DNA from: Pseudomonadota bacterium
Lineage (GTDB): Bacteria; Pseudomonadota; Alphaproteobacteria; Rhodospirillales; 2-02-FULL-58-16
Length of the DNA stretch: 7,904 nt
NCBI GenBank assembly: GCA_022572335.1
Contig: JACZWD010000124.1
Coordinates: 1 to 7,904, forward strand
Reading direction: 5' to 3'
In this document: one piece after another, positions 1 through 7,471 of the stretch
How the letters are laid out: the number at the start of each line of letters is the position of its first letter
Numbering within the stretch: the first letter of the stretch is position 1
Notes under the pieces: model-generated
The model's database searches: none
What the model was told of the DNA's origin: nothing
The model's input: only the letters and a program-made list of their open reading frames with translations
Translations under genes and position numbers: made by a program

Positions 1-974
1 AACGCAAGATGCCCCCCGTCCAGCATGGGGACGGGAAACAGGTTGATCAGGCCCAGGTTGACGGAAAGCGCCGCCATGAAAAATATACAATCGGCCAGCC
101 CACCCTGGCAGATGTTCCCTGAAAGCTGGGCGATCCTGATCGGGCCGCCGAGTTCGTCGGTGGTGCGCGAGCCGCCAATGATCTGGCCAAGGTAGTCAAG
201 TATTTGCATGGTCATGCTTGCCGTCCGCTCGACCCCCATCCACGCGGCCGCCAGCGGCCCGAGGCGTTCGTATTCGATCTGTTCGGGGTCCGGCGACACG
301 CCAAGCCTGCCGATCTCGCGCACCTCGTCGGGACCCTCCTTCTCGATGAAAGGTTTCGGCGTTGCCGGCACGAGCATCTCGGCGCCTTCGCGCCGCACGG
401 TCAACTCCAGACGGACATTCGGGTTGGCGCTGACAATCCGGCGCAGATCCTCGAACCAGGTTATGGCCTCGCCATTAATGCTGAGAATCCGGTCGCCCGG
501 TTTCAGGCCGGCTTCGGCCGCCGCGCTTTCCGGCTGCACCACGCCCACCGCCGCCAGCGGCGCCGGTTTGCCGACAAAGGCAAAGAGCCCGGCGAAAAGC
601 ACGATGGCAAACAGGAAGTTGGCGATGGGCCCGGCGGCCACGATGGCCGAGCGCTGGCCAAGAGACTTTTCGTGGAACGAGACGGCGCGCTCCTCCGGGG
701 TCAAGGGGCGCTCTTCTTCGCCATCGCCCGGCACGGCGTTCTCGCCGAACATTTTCACGTAGCCACCCAGCGGTATGGCGCTGATTTTCCAGCGTGTTCC
801 CAAACGGTCCGTCCAACCATAGATCTCCGGGCCGAACCCGATGGAAAACACCTCGACCCGTACGCGGTTGCGCCGGGCCACCCAGAAATGGCCCATTTCG
901 TGGACAAACACCAAGATCGTCAGAACGATCAGGAAAATGACGATGTAATACCACGTGAAGTTCAGGAAGCTCAT
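1..974 (-). CDS. rseP: RseP/MmpA-type site-2 protease, partial (3' end outside window)
   Basis: Intramembrane zinc metalloprotease (S2P, family M50B) of the inner membrane; in proteobacteria it cleaves anti-sigma factors and other membrane substrates. The frame is open from the ATG at 974 to the left edge (324 codons). Residues 8-24 are a hydrophobic helix leading into the zinc motif HEMGH at 25-29. GGYVKM lies at 70-75 and the conserved GPIANF at 115-120, inside a second hydrophobic segment. One PDZ domain spans about 140-205 (GLKPGDRILSINGEAI). The second catalytic motif, LDGGH, is at 318-322, so both halves of the active site are present and only the last part is missing. A single PDZ domain fits shorter alphaproteobacterial forms rather than the two-PDZ E. 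coli protein. An in-frame TAG lies 24 nt upstream, which fixes the ATG. The start is 34 nt after the dxr stop, so it is probably the last visible gene of the operon. A weak GGA lies 9 nt before the ATG. Confidence 0.95.
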   Translation of the reverse strand, partial: MSFLNFTWYYIVIFLIVLTILVFVHEMGHFWVARRNRVRVEVFSIGFGPEIYGWTDRLGTRWKISAIPLGGYVKMFGENAVPGDGEEERPLTPEERAVSFHEKSLGQRSAIVAAGPIANFLFAIVLFAGLFAFVGKPAPLAAVGVVQPESAAAEAGLKPGDRILSINGEAITWFEDLRRIVSANPNVRLELTVRREGAEMLVPATPKPFIEKEGPDEVREIGRLGVSPDPEQIEYERLGPLAAAWMGVERTASMTMQILDYLGQIIGGSRTTDELGGPIRIAQLSGNICQGGLADCIFFMAALSVNLGLINLFPVPMLDGGHLA

Positions 975-1008
975 AATCCGGTGTCCAATTCGGGCCTATC
1001 ACACGATT

Positions 1009-2213
1009 CTAATGGCGGGTCGGGCCATCTGAAATAAAACTTCTCGCGATCCGCCGCGCCGCCGCGTCGGCCTCTCCCACGTCCTCCAGGTTTTCCAGTT
1101 TCCCGTTGGGCGCCGTCTCGAGGGTCTGCTCCACGATGCGCACAATATCAAGGAATCCGATCCCTCCCGAAAGAAAACTCTGAACCGCCACTTCGTTGGC
1201 CGCATTCAGTATGGTGGGCGCGCCGCCGCCCGTTTGCAGGGCGTGGCGGGCCACCCTCAGGGCGGGGAATCGGGTCGGATCGGGTGCTTCGAAGGTGAGG
1301 TCGCCGATCTCTTCGAGGGCCAGACGGGGCGCCGGCGCCGCCATCCGCTCGGGCCAGCCGAGGGCATAGGCGATGGGCGTGCGCATGTCGGGAGTCCCCA
1401 TCTGGGCCAATACCGAGCCATCCACGTAGGCCACCATGCTGTGGACGATCGATTGCGGATGGACCAGAATCTCGATCCGCTCCTCCGGCACCGGAAACAG
1501 GTGGTAGGCCTCGATCAGCTCCAGGCCCTTGTTCATCATGGTCGCCGAATCCACCGATATCTTGGCGCCCATGTCCCAGTTGGGATGGGCCACGGCCTGT
1601 TCCGGCGTCACGCCGGCCATGTCGGCCAGGTCCATCCCGAGAAACGGCCCGCCGGACGCGGTCAGGATGATGCGATCAACCTTGTCCGCGCGATCGAATT
1701 CGAACACCTGGAAGATGGCGCTGTGCTCCGAATCCACCGGCAACAGCGTGGCGCCGTTGCCGCGAACCTCCGCCATCATCACGTCGCCGGCGGAAACCAG
1801 GCATTCCTTGTTGGCCAACGCCACGATGGCGCCGCGGCGCACCGCCGCCAGGGTGGGTTCCAGGCCCGCGGCGCCGACGATGGCGGCCATCACCCATTCC
1901 GCCGGCCGGGCCGCCGCCTCGACCACGGCCGCCGGCCCGCCGGCGCACTCGATACCGGTGCCCGCCAGGGCGTCCTTCAGGTCCTCATAGCCCTTCGGGT
2001 CGGCCACCACCGCCAGCCGCGGGCGAAGGGCGCGCGCCTGCTCGGCCAGCAGCGCGATGTTGTTATTCGCCGTCAACGCCTCGACCGTGAAGGCATCCGG
2101 GTGCCTTTGGATCAGATCGATGGTATTGCAGCCGACCGATCCGGTGGAGCCCAGGATGGTGACGCTCCTCGGGGCCGTCGCGGCCCGGGGGGGCTGGTTT
2201 GGGGTGCGGTCAT
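1009..2213 (-). CDS. dxr: 1-deoxy-D-xylulose 5-phosphate reductoisomerase, apparent frameshift near the N-terminus
   Basis: Cytosolic enzyme of the MEP pathway: it turns DXP into 2-C-methyl-D-erythritol 4-phosphate with NADPH and a divalent metal. The main frame carries the NADPH loop GSTGSVG, metal ligands in VDSEH, the loop ASGGPF, KISVDSATMMNKGLE with the third acidic ligand, HPQS and LNAANE. The GSTGSVG stretch has no usable start in its own frame: going upstream there is no ATG, GTG or TTG before a TGA at 2210-2212. An ATG at 2213-2211 overlaps the cdsA stop (ATGA), as expected for coupled genes, but it is one base out of phase. One extra C in the 7-C run at 2187-2193 would join ATG to the main frame and give 401 residues, close to the 398 of E. 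coli Dxr. As written, the ATG frame ends after 33 codons. A TTG at 2076 would give 355 residues but lose the NADPH loop, so I reject it as the start. A sequencing indel is most likely. Confidence 0.9.
2187..2193 (-). other. 7-C homopolymer: putative frameshift site in dxr
   Basis: The minus strand reads AG-C-CCC-CCC-GGG in the frame of the dxr ATG. Before the run the ATG frame encodes MTAPQTSPP. After it, the Dxr frame (RAATAPRSVTILGSTG) lies in the -1 frame. Eight Cs would restore one continuous gene. A perfect 6-bp hairpin follows directly (2186-2172, GGGCCG-CGA-CGGCCC), a context that favours polymerase or sequencing errors. Confidence 0.85.
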
Positions 2214-3073
2214 ATCAGAACACTGCCATGTCCGAGCAAACCTATCAACGCTGTAACAACCGCCGCCGCCATCAGGCCGTCAACCCGGTCCAGGAGCCCG
2301 CCGTGGCCGGGAATGATGGTGCCCGTGTCCTTGACGCCGAAACGGCGCTTTATCCACGATTCCGCCAGGTCGCCGCCCTGCGCCACCGTGCCCATGAGGG
2401 CGCCGAACGCGGCCGGCTGGGCGACCCCGTTGTTGCCCAGCACCGCCGCGGTGGCGGCGCCCGCGGCCCCGGCGCAGGCGATCCCCCCCAACAGGCCGGC
2501 CCAGGTCTTCTTGGGGCTGATGGCGGGGGCCAGTCTGGGGCCGCCGATCAGGCGCCCGAAGCCGTAGGAACCGCTGTCCGCCGCCCAGACCACGGCAAAC
2601 AGCCAGAAAACGGTATCGCGGCCGAGGGCCGCATCGGCGCGCATCCACTCCAAGGCCACGCAGGGCACTCCGATGTAGAGAACCCCGGCGGCCAGCCACA
2701 GGCGCCGGTCCGGCGCACCTGGATCGTCCTCGGGCGCCGCGCCGCGACCCAGCGCCGCCGCTACGCCGAAGACGGCCGCGAACGCCAATAGCAGAATGGC
2801 CAGCGCCACATCGGGGCGCTCCAGGGCCGCCGCCGCGACGGCCGTCAAAAGCGCTCCGCCCAGGACCAAGCCCATCGTCCCGGGGGCGGGACCGCCGCAC
2901 AGCCGGCTCCACTCCCAGGCCAGGATCACGGCGCCGGCGGCGACCAGCAGGTCGAAAAACGGCGGCCCGTAAACGACGGCGCCCAGCACTGGGGGCGCCA
3001 ACACCAGGGCGGACAACACGCGGACACGAAACGTGCCTGTGTTAGCCACCGCTTGTGCCAAAACGCCGTTCAC
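2210..3073 (-). CDS. cdsA: Phosphatidate cytidylyltransferase (CDP-diglyceride synthase)
   Basis: Integral inner-membrane enzyme that makes CDP-diacylglycerol from phosphatidic acid and CTP, the branch point for all phospholipids. The 287-residue protein is mostly hydrophobic helices. It carries ADSGSYGFGR at 165-174, SPKKTW at 186-191 and the complete CDS-family signature at 239-265, from SWIKRR through KDTGTIIPGHGG to LLDRVD. Length matches the family (about 270-290). The start is uncertain. The GTG at 3073 overlaps the end of uppS by 32 nt; a later GTG at 3049 (residue 9) would overlap it by only 8 nt, and neither has a strong Shine-Dalgarno. The conserved region starts near residue 15 (FRVRVLSALVLAP), so both remain possible. 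The TGA stop overlaps the dxr ATG, indicating translational coupling. The upstream neighbour uppS makes the undecaprenyl lipid carrier, so this part of the operon serves envelope lipids. Confidence 0.95.
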   Translation of the reverse strand: MNGVLAQAVANTGTFRVRVLSALVLAPPVLGAVVYGPPFFDLLVAAGAVILAWEWSRLCGGPAPGTMGLVLGGALLTAVAAAALERPDVALAILLLAFAAVFGVAAALGRGAAPEDDPGAPDRRLWLAAGVLYIGVPCVALEWMRADAALGRDTVFWLFAVVWAADSGSYGFGRLIGGPRLAPAISPKKTWAGLLGGIACAGAAGAATAAVLGNNGVAQPAAFGALMGTVAQGGDLAESWIKRRFGVKDTGTIIPGHGGLLDRVDGLMAAAVVTALIGLLGHGSVLI

Positions 3074-3779
3074 GGAGATGGTATTGCCGGAGAGCGCCTT
3101 CGAAGTCTTCCCTTGAGAAGTCGGGCCAAAGGGTATCGACGAAAATAAATTCCGCGTACGCCATCTGCCAAAGCAGGAAGTTGCTGATCCGTTTCTCTCC
3201 GCTGGTACGAATCAGGAGGTCCGGGTCGGGAATGCCGGCCGTGAAAAGGTGGCGGGCGAACTCGGCTTCGTCGATATCGTCGGCCTGCAGGGCACCCGCG
3301 GCCACTTCCTGCGCGAGGTGGCGCGCGGCCAGGGTGATCTCGCTGCGCCCGCCATAGCTTAGGGCGATGGTCAGGGTCAGGGTGCGGTTGGCGGTGGTCT
3401 GCGATTCGGCCTGCTCGATCAGGGCGACGATATCGGGCGCCAGGCGTTCGCGCTCCCCGATGACCCGGAAACGCACCCCGTTTTGATTGAGAAAGGTGAT
3501 CTCGGTCTTGAGGTAATAGCGCAAAAGCCCCATGAGGTCGTTGACCTCGTCCATCGGGCGCTTCCAGTTCTCGGACGAAAAGCCGTAGAGCGTCAGATAC
3601 GCCACCCCCGCGTGGGCGGCGCTCTTGACGGCGGTCTTCACGGCCTGCGCGCCCCGTTTGTGCCCGGCGCTCGTGGGCAGGCTGCGGGTGCGCGCCCAGC
3701 GCCCGTTGCCGTCCATGATGATGGCCACGTGGACCGGCGGCAACGGCGCCGCATCGGTTTGCAGGGGAATCGCCTTCAT
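3042..3779 (-). CDS. uppS: Isoprenyl transferase (undecaprenyl diphosphate synthase)
   Basis: Cis-prenyltransferase that extends farnesyl diphosphate with isopentenyl diphosphate units to undecaprenyl diphosphate, the lipid carrier for peptidoglycan and other envelope glycans. The 245-residue protein shows IIMDGNGRWA at 20-29 with the catalytic aspartate at D23, GFSSENWKRP at 66-75, and the family signature DPDLLIRTSGEKRISN at 185-200 followed by FLLWQ, then LWPDF at 217-221. All key residues are present and length is normal (E. coli 253). The ATG at 3779 lies only 4 nt after the frr stop. GAGG, overlapping that stop, can serve as Shine-Dalgarno. Dxr, two genes downstream, feeds the same isoprenoid route, so the operon joins precursor supply with its use. 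Confidence 0.96.
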   Translation of the reverse strand: MKAIPLQTDAAPLPPVHVAIIMDGNGRWARTRSLPTSAGHKRGAQAVKTAVKSAAHAGVAYLTLYGFSSENWKRPMDEVNDLMGLLRYYLKTEITFLNQNGVRFRVIGERERLAPDIVALIEQAESQTTANRTLTLTIALSYGGRSEITLAARHLAQEVAAGALQADDIDEAEFARHLFTAGIPDPDLLIRTSGEKRISNFLLWQMAYAEFIFVDTLWPDFSREDFEGALRQYHLRERRFGTSGG

Positions 3780-3783
3780 TGCC

Positions 3784-4353
3784 TCATACCTGCATGATTT
3801 CTTGTTCTTTGTTGGCCAGGGTGTCGTCGATCTTTTTCACATACGTGTCGGTCAGGTCCTGGATCTCCTTGGCGTGATCGCGCTGCAGGTCCTCGGAAAT
3901 GTTGCCCGCCTTCTGCGCGTGCTTGAGGTCATCCATGCCGTGACGGCGCACGTTGCGGACCGCGATGCGCGCCTCCTCGGCGTACTTGGCGGCGATTTTG
4001 GCCAACTCCACGCGCCGTTCCTCGGTCAGCGAGGGGATGGGTACGCGAACCAACTGCCCGTCCAGGGAGGGATTGAGGCCCAGGCCCGATTCCCGGATGG
4101 CCTTTTCCACCGACTTGGCCAGGTTTTTGTCCCAAACCTGCACCGTCAGCATGCGGGGCTCGGGCACGCCGATGGTACCAACCTGGCTGATCGGCGTCCC
4201 GGTTCCGTAGGCATCCACCATGAGCGGCTCCAGAAGACTGGTCGCCGCCCGTCCTGTGCGCAGGCCGGCGAACTCCGTATGCAACACCTCCACGGCTCCT
4301 TCCATGCGCCGCTTGATGTCCTTCTTCCTGGCCTCGATGTCGGGTATATCCAC
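3784..4353 (-). CDS. frr: Ribosome recycling factor
   Basis: Cytosolic factor that, with EF-G, splits the post-termination ribosome. The 189 residues (E. coli 185) align along the full length with the family: LRTGRA at 31-36, VEKAIRESGLGLNP near 82-95, RVPIPSLTEERR at 103-114, VRNVRR at 132-137, ISEDLQRDH at 152-160 and the typical end NKEQEIMQV. The start codon is GTG at 4353. GGAG sits 3 nt before it and AGGA 9 nt before it; the latter is the better-spaced Shine-Dalgarno and it follows the pyrH stop directly. The gap to pyrH is 11 nt and to uppS 4 nt, so the three genes are surely cotranscribed. No unusual residues seen. Confidence 0.97.
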   Translation of the reverse strand: MDIPDIEARKKDIKRRMEGAVEVLHTEFAGLRTGRAATSLLEPLMVDAYGTGTPISQVGTIGVPEPRMLTVQVWDKNLAKSVEKAIRESGLGLNPSLDGQLVRVPIPSLTEERRVELAKIAAKYAEEARIAVRNVRRHGMDDLKHAQKAGNISEDLQRDHAKEIQDLTDTYVKKIDDTLANKEQEIMQV

Positions 4354-4364
4354 GTTCTCCGATC

Positions 4365-5114
<750 letters not shown>

Positions 5115-5291
5115 AGCTGATCCCGTTGACCCTGCCTCCCTGGCCCCGCCCTGACGCGCGACATTGCGGACAAGGCACCCGCAGGCGCAAAATGATACAC
5201 CAATCCGGGCGCCGCCGCGCGCCCTATCGTTCCCGGTCCCGGTGCTCGCCGGTGCTGATCTCTCGCGGCGCTTCGCCCGACCCTTGGCGGC
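5115..5291 (-). other. Spacer between tsf and pyrH, no gene seen
   Basis: This 177-bp gap has no convincing ORF. It holds a GC hairpin at 5224-5207 (GGGCGC, 6-nt loop, GCGCCC) with no T-run directly after it, so it is not a clear intrinsic terminator. About 8 nt downstream in the minus direction is TATCAT, a possible -10, but no good -35 stands 16-18 nt upstream. A weak internal promoter or attenuator for pyrH is possible but not shown. Confidence 0.4.
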
Positions 5292-6218
5292 CTAGCCAGC
5301 GAGGGGGCGGCCGGCCTCGGCGGCGAGATCGCTCCTCTCCCGCGCGATACCCTCGCCCAGGGAAAAGCGCTCGAATCCAACCACCGCGACCGGTACGCCA
5401 AGCGCCTTGGCGGCGGCCTCGACCACATCGCCGACCCGGCTCTGACCGTCCACGACGTAGGTCTGCTCGGTGAGCACGACCTCCTGGTAGTACTTGCGCA
5501 GGCGCCCCTTGACCATTTTCTCGATGATCGGCTCGGGCTTGCCGGTGATACGGGCCTGCTCGACGAGAATGGCGCGCTCGCGTTCAAGCGCGGCGGGGGC
5601 CACGTCATCGATGCTCAAGGCTTCAGGATTCGTCGCCGCGACATGCATGGCGAGCCGTTTGCCCAAGTCCGCCAGTTGCCCCGCATCGGCGTCCGACTCC
5701 ACGGCGACCAGGACGCCGATCCTGCCGAGGCCGGATGTGACCGCGTTGTGGACATAGCTGGCCACTATACCCGGCGAGACCGAGAGAGCGATGGACCGGC
5801 GAATCACCAGATTCTCGCCAAGGGTGGCGATGAGCCGGGTCAGCTCGTCGGCCACGGTGCCCTCGCCGCCAGGATAAGAGGCGGTTTTCACCTGTTCCAC
5901 CGCGCCGTCCTTGGCGAGAGCGATGGCCGCGGCCGCCTTCACGAACGCCTGGAACGCCTCGTTCCGGGCCACGAAATCGGTCTCGGAGTTCACCTCCACC
6001 ATGGCCCCCACAGCGTCCTTGACATACACGCCCACCAAGCCTTCGCAGGCGATGCGCCCGGCTTTTTCCGCCGCCGCGGAGAGTCCCTTCTTGCGCAGCC
6101 AGTCGAACGCCGCCTCCAGATCGCCGCCGCTCTCAACCAACGCCTTCTTGCAGTCCATCATGCCGGCGCTGGTCTTCTCGCGCAGCTGCTTCACCAGTGA
6201 CGCGGGGATCTCAGCCAT
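5292..6218 (-). CDS. tsf: Elongation factor Ts
   Basis: Nucleotide exchange factor that releases GDP from EF-Tu. The 308 residues show the UBA-like N-terminal domain with signature LREKTSAGMMDCKKAL at 12-27, then EVNSETDFVARN at 75-86, holding the TDFV motif that contacts EF-Tu. MHVAA is at 191-195 and GKPEPIIEKMVKGRLRKYY at 226-244, typical of the family. The C-terminus (VVGFERFSLGEGI and after) matches alphaproteobacterial forms. Length is normal (E. coli 283, alphaproteobacteria about 305). The ATG at 6218 is the only sensible start. Its Shine-Dalgarno (AGAAAG/GAAG) is weak and lies within a short hairpin. It pairs with rpsB as in most bacteria, but the AT-rich 93-bp spacer suggests separate control of its translation or transcription. 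Confidence 0.97.
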   Translation of the reverse strand: MAEIPASLVKQLREKTSAGMMDCKKALVESGGDLEAAFDWLRKKGLSAAAEKAGRIACEGLVGVYVKDAVGAMVEVNSETDFVARNEAFQAFVKAAAAIALAKDGAVEQVKTASYPGGEGTVADELTRLIATLGENLVIRRSIALSVSPGIVASYVHNAVTSGLGRIGVLVAVESDADAGQLADLGKRLAMHVAATNPEALSIDDVAPAALERERAILVEQARITGKPEPIIEKMVKGRLRKYYQEVVLTEQTYVVDGQSRVGDVVEAAAKALGVPVAVVGFERFSLGEGIARERSDLAAEAGRPLAG

Positions 6219-6311
6219 AGTTATACTTCTTTCTCAAGAAAGTTTTGTAATCACCTGATATATATAGAACATGTAAATAAACTGCGGTCTCCAGAGCGCC
6301 GGAAAGCGCGC
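6219..6311 (-). promoter_or_regulatory. AT-rich rpsB-tsf spacer with hairpins and possible promoter
   Basis: By hand count 14 of the 60 bases at 6221-6280 are G or C, in sharp contrast to the GC-rich genes around it. In the minus direction it begins with a hairpin overlapping the rpsB stop (6313-6294, GAGCGC, 8-nt loop, GCGCTC) without a U-tract. Next come TTTACA and a TATATATAT run near 6256-6266 that could form a -10, though spacing to a -35 is poor. Last is CTTTC-TTGA-GAAAG (6242-6229), ending 10 nt before the tsf ATG and covering its weak ribosome binding site. Confidence 0.4.
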
Positions 6312-7301
6312 TCAGCTGGTCGGCTTCTCGTCCGTGCCGCCGGGCTTCTTCTCGGCCTTGTCGGACACCTTCTCGGTCTCGGCCACAGGTGGTTCCGGCG
6401 CCGGCGGCCTTTCCGCCCCGGCCTCGGATGGTTTCACCTCCGCCCCGGCCTCGGATGGTTTCACCTCCGCCCCGGCCTCGGATGGTTTCACCTCCGCCCC
6501 GGCCTCGGATGGTTTCACCTCCGCCCCGGCCTCGGATGGCCTCGCTCCCGCTTCGGGAAGCCGTTCCTCGGGCGCTTCTTCGCTCTCGCCGGCATCGGCG
6601 GCGCCGGTCATCAGCTCTTCCTGAAGACCGTCGAGGACGGCGCCCGAAATCAGCTCGCAGTAAAGTCGGATGGCTCTCAATGAATCGTCGTTTCCGGGAA
6701 TCGGATGGGTGATCTCATCGGGATCGGAGTTGCTGTCGATCACCGCGACAATGGGAATGTCGAGCTTGATTGCCTCCCTGACCGCGATCGCTTCCTTGTT
6801 GGTGTCGATCACGAACAGGATGTCGGGCAGTCCCCCCATCTCCTTGATGCCGCCGAGCGCGCGTTCCAGCTTGTCTCGCTGACGCGTGAGGCGCAGCAAT
6901 TCCTTCTTGGTGTGGCCGATATCGTCATCGGCCAGTTGCACGTCCATGTCGCGCAGACGCTTGATCGACTGGGAAATAGTCTTCCAATTGGTCAGCATGC
7001 CGCCGAGCCAGCGGTGGTTGACGTAGTACTGGCCGCAGCGTTTGGCGTGATCGGCGATCAGGTCCGAGGCCTGGCGCTTGGTGCCGACGAACAGCACCCG
7101 GCCACCGCTGGCCACCACCTCCCGGATCACGCCCATGGCCTGGTACAGCATGGGCACGGTTTGCTGTAGATCGACGATGTGCACCTTGTTGCGGACCCCA
7201 AACAGGTACGGGGCCATTTTAGGGTTCCACCGCCGGGTGCGATGGCCGAAATGGACGCCAGCTTCCAAGAGCTGACGCATGGTGAAGGTCGGCATGGCCA
7301 T
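6312..7301 (-). CDS. rpsB: 30S ribosomal protein S2 with long repetitive C-terminal tail
   Basis: Small-subunit ribosomal protein S2, which joins late in 30S assembly and is needed for S1 binding. Residues 1-231 are the normal S2 fold: MRQLLEAGVHFGH at 8-20, RRWNPKM at 23-29, VGTKRQA at 72-78, NHRWLGGMLTNW at 95-106 and the second signature from PDILFVIDTNKE at 159 to DIP at 183. E. coli S2 has 241 residues; this one has 329. The extra tail (about 232-329) is acidic, rich in Pro, Ala, Glu and Lys and probably disordered. It includes four exact PSEAGAEVK repeats plus a fifth PSEAGAE at 255-297. C-terminal extensions of S2 are known in alphaproteobacteria; this repeat form I do not recognise. 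The ATG at 7301 is chosen because AAGGAT stands 8 nt upstream; a second ATG two codons later is also possible. Confidence 0.97.
   Translation of the reverse strand: MAMPTFTMRQLLEAGVHFGHRTRRWNPKMAPYLFGVRNKVHIVDLQQTVPMLYQAMGVIREVVASGGRVLFVGTKRQASDLIADHAKRCGQYYVNHRWLGGMLTNWKTISQSIKRLRDMDVQLADDDIGHTKKELLRLTRQRDKLERALGGIKEMGGLPDILFVIDTNKEAIAVREAIKLDIPIVAVIDSNSDPDEITHPIPGNDDSLRAIRLYCELISGAVLDGLQEELMTGAADAGESEEAPEERLPEAGARPSEAGAEVKPSEAGAEVKPSEAGAEVKPSEAGAEVKPSEAGAERPPAPEPPVAETEKVSDKAEKKPGGTDEKPTS
6412..6539. repeat. 27-bp perfect tandem repeat in the rpsB tail
   Basis: Four identical 27-bp units start at 6421, 6448, 6475 and 6502 (each begins gcctcggatgg). They are flanked by 9 bp of partial unit on the left (6412-6420) and 11 bp on the right (6529-6539), about 4.7 copies in all. 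The period is nine codons, so unit gain or loss keeps the reading frame. The lack of any silent difference between units points to recent expansion or homogenisation by slippage or recombination. Confidence 0.95.
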
Positions 7302-7309
7302 GGGACTTC

Positions 7310-7315
7310 ATCCTT
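7310..7315 (-). promoter_or_regulatory. Ribosome binding site of rpsB
   Basis: AAGGAT on the minus strand with 8 nt between it and the ATG at 7301. It is the best Shine-Dalgarno in the window and decides the S2 start. Confidence 0.75.
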
Positions 7316-7412
7316 TTCCGGTTAAGCCGCCGCGGGAGGAAGGCCGGGCCCTGACCCTGGCAATCAGGAAATCTGGAGCCTGGCACCGGAGCGGCCCCAC
7401 GGGCTGTCCGCC

Positions 7413-7431
7413 CGCGGGCCGGGTTCCCGCG
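7413..7431 (-). ncRNA. Second hairpin of the rpsB leader
   Basis: CGCGGG, 7-nt loop, CCCGCG on the minus strand. It shares the stretches ATTCAC and GGGAACCCG with the hairpin just upstream in the transcript, so the two look like an imperfect duplication. No U-tract follows, which argues against a terminator. Confidence 0.5.
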
Positions 7432-7440
7432 TGTGAATTT

Positions 7441-7458
7441 GCACGGGTTCCCCCGTGC
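7441..7458 (-). ncRNA. First hairpin of the rpsB leader (GNRA-type loop)
   Basis: GCACGGG-GGAA-CCCGTGC on the minus strand: a perfect 7-bp stem with a GGAA tetraloop, starting a few nucleotides after the predicted transcript start. AAATTC follows instead of a U-run, so it is unlikely to terminate dnaE. It may be part of an S2 autoregulatory leader; autogenous control of rpsB by S2 is known in E. coli, but here it is inference. Confidence 0.5.
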
Positions 7459-7471
7459 GTGAATGGCCGCT

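Noticed and set aside
204..1037. Plus-strand open frame of 277 codons opposite rseP
   Set aside because: Antisense shadow: the minus strand has full RseP motifs (HEMGH, PDZ, LDGGH), and the plus product is Arg/His/Gly-rich with no family likeness.
1009..2076. TTG at 2076 as the true dxr start
   Set aside because: It removes the conserved GSTGSVG NADPH loop, which is clearly encoded just upstream in the same frame.
1234..2256. Plus-strand open frame of 340 codons opposite dxr
   Set aside because: Antisense shadow of a GC-rich gene; composition is Arg/Gly/His-rich and no domain is visible, while dxr motifs lie on the other strand.
2057..2791. Plus-strand open frame of 244 codons opposite cdsA and the dxr start
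   Set aside because: Shadow of cdsA; no ribosome binding site or recognisable motif.
6334..6712. Plus-strand repetitive frames opposite the rpsB tail
   Set aside because: The repeats APASDGFTS and PPPRPRMVS are just other-frame readings of the 27-bp repeat that encodes PSEAGAEVK in S2.
7441..7458. Hairpin as intrinsic terminator of dnaE
   Set aside because: The stem is strong but followed by AAATTC rather than a U-tract, and it lies downstream of the predicted rpsB promoter.
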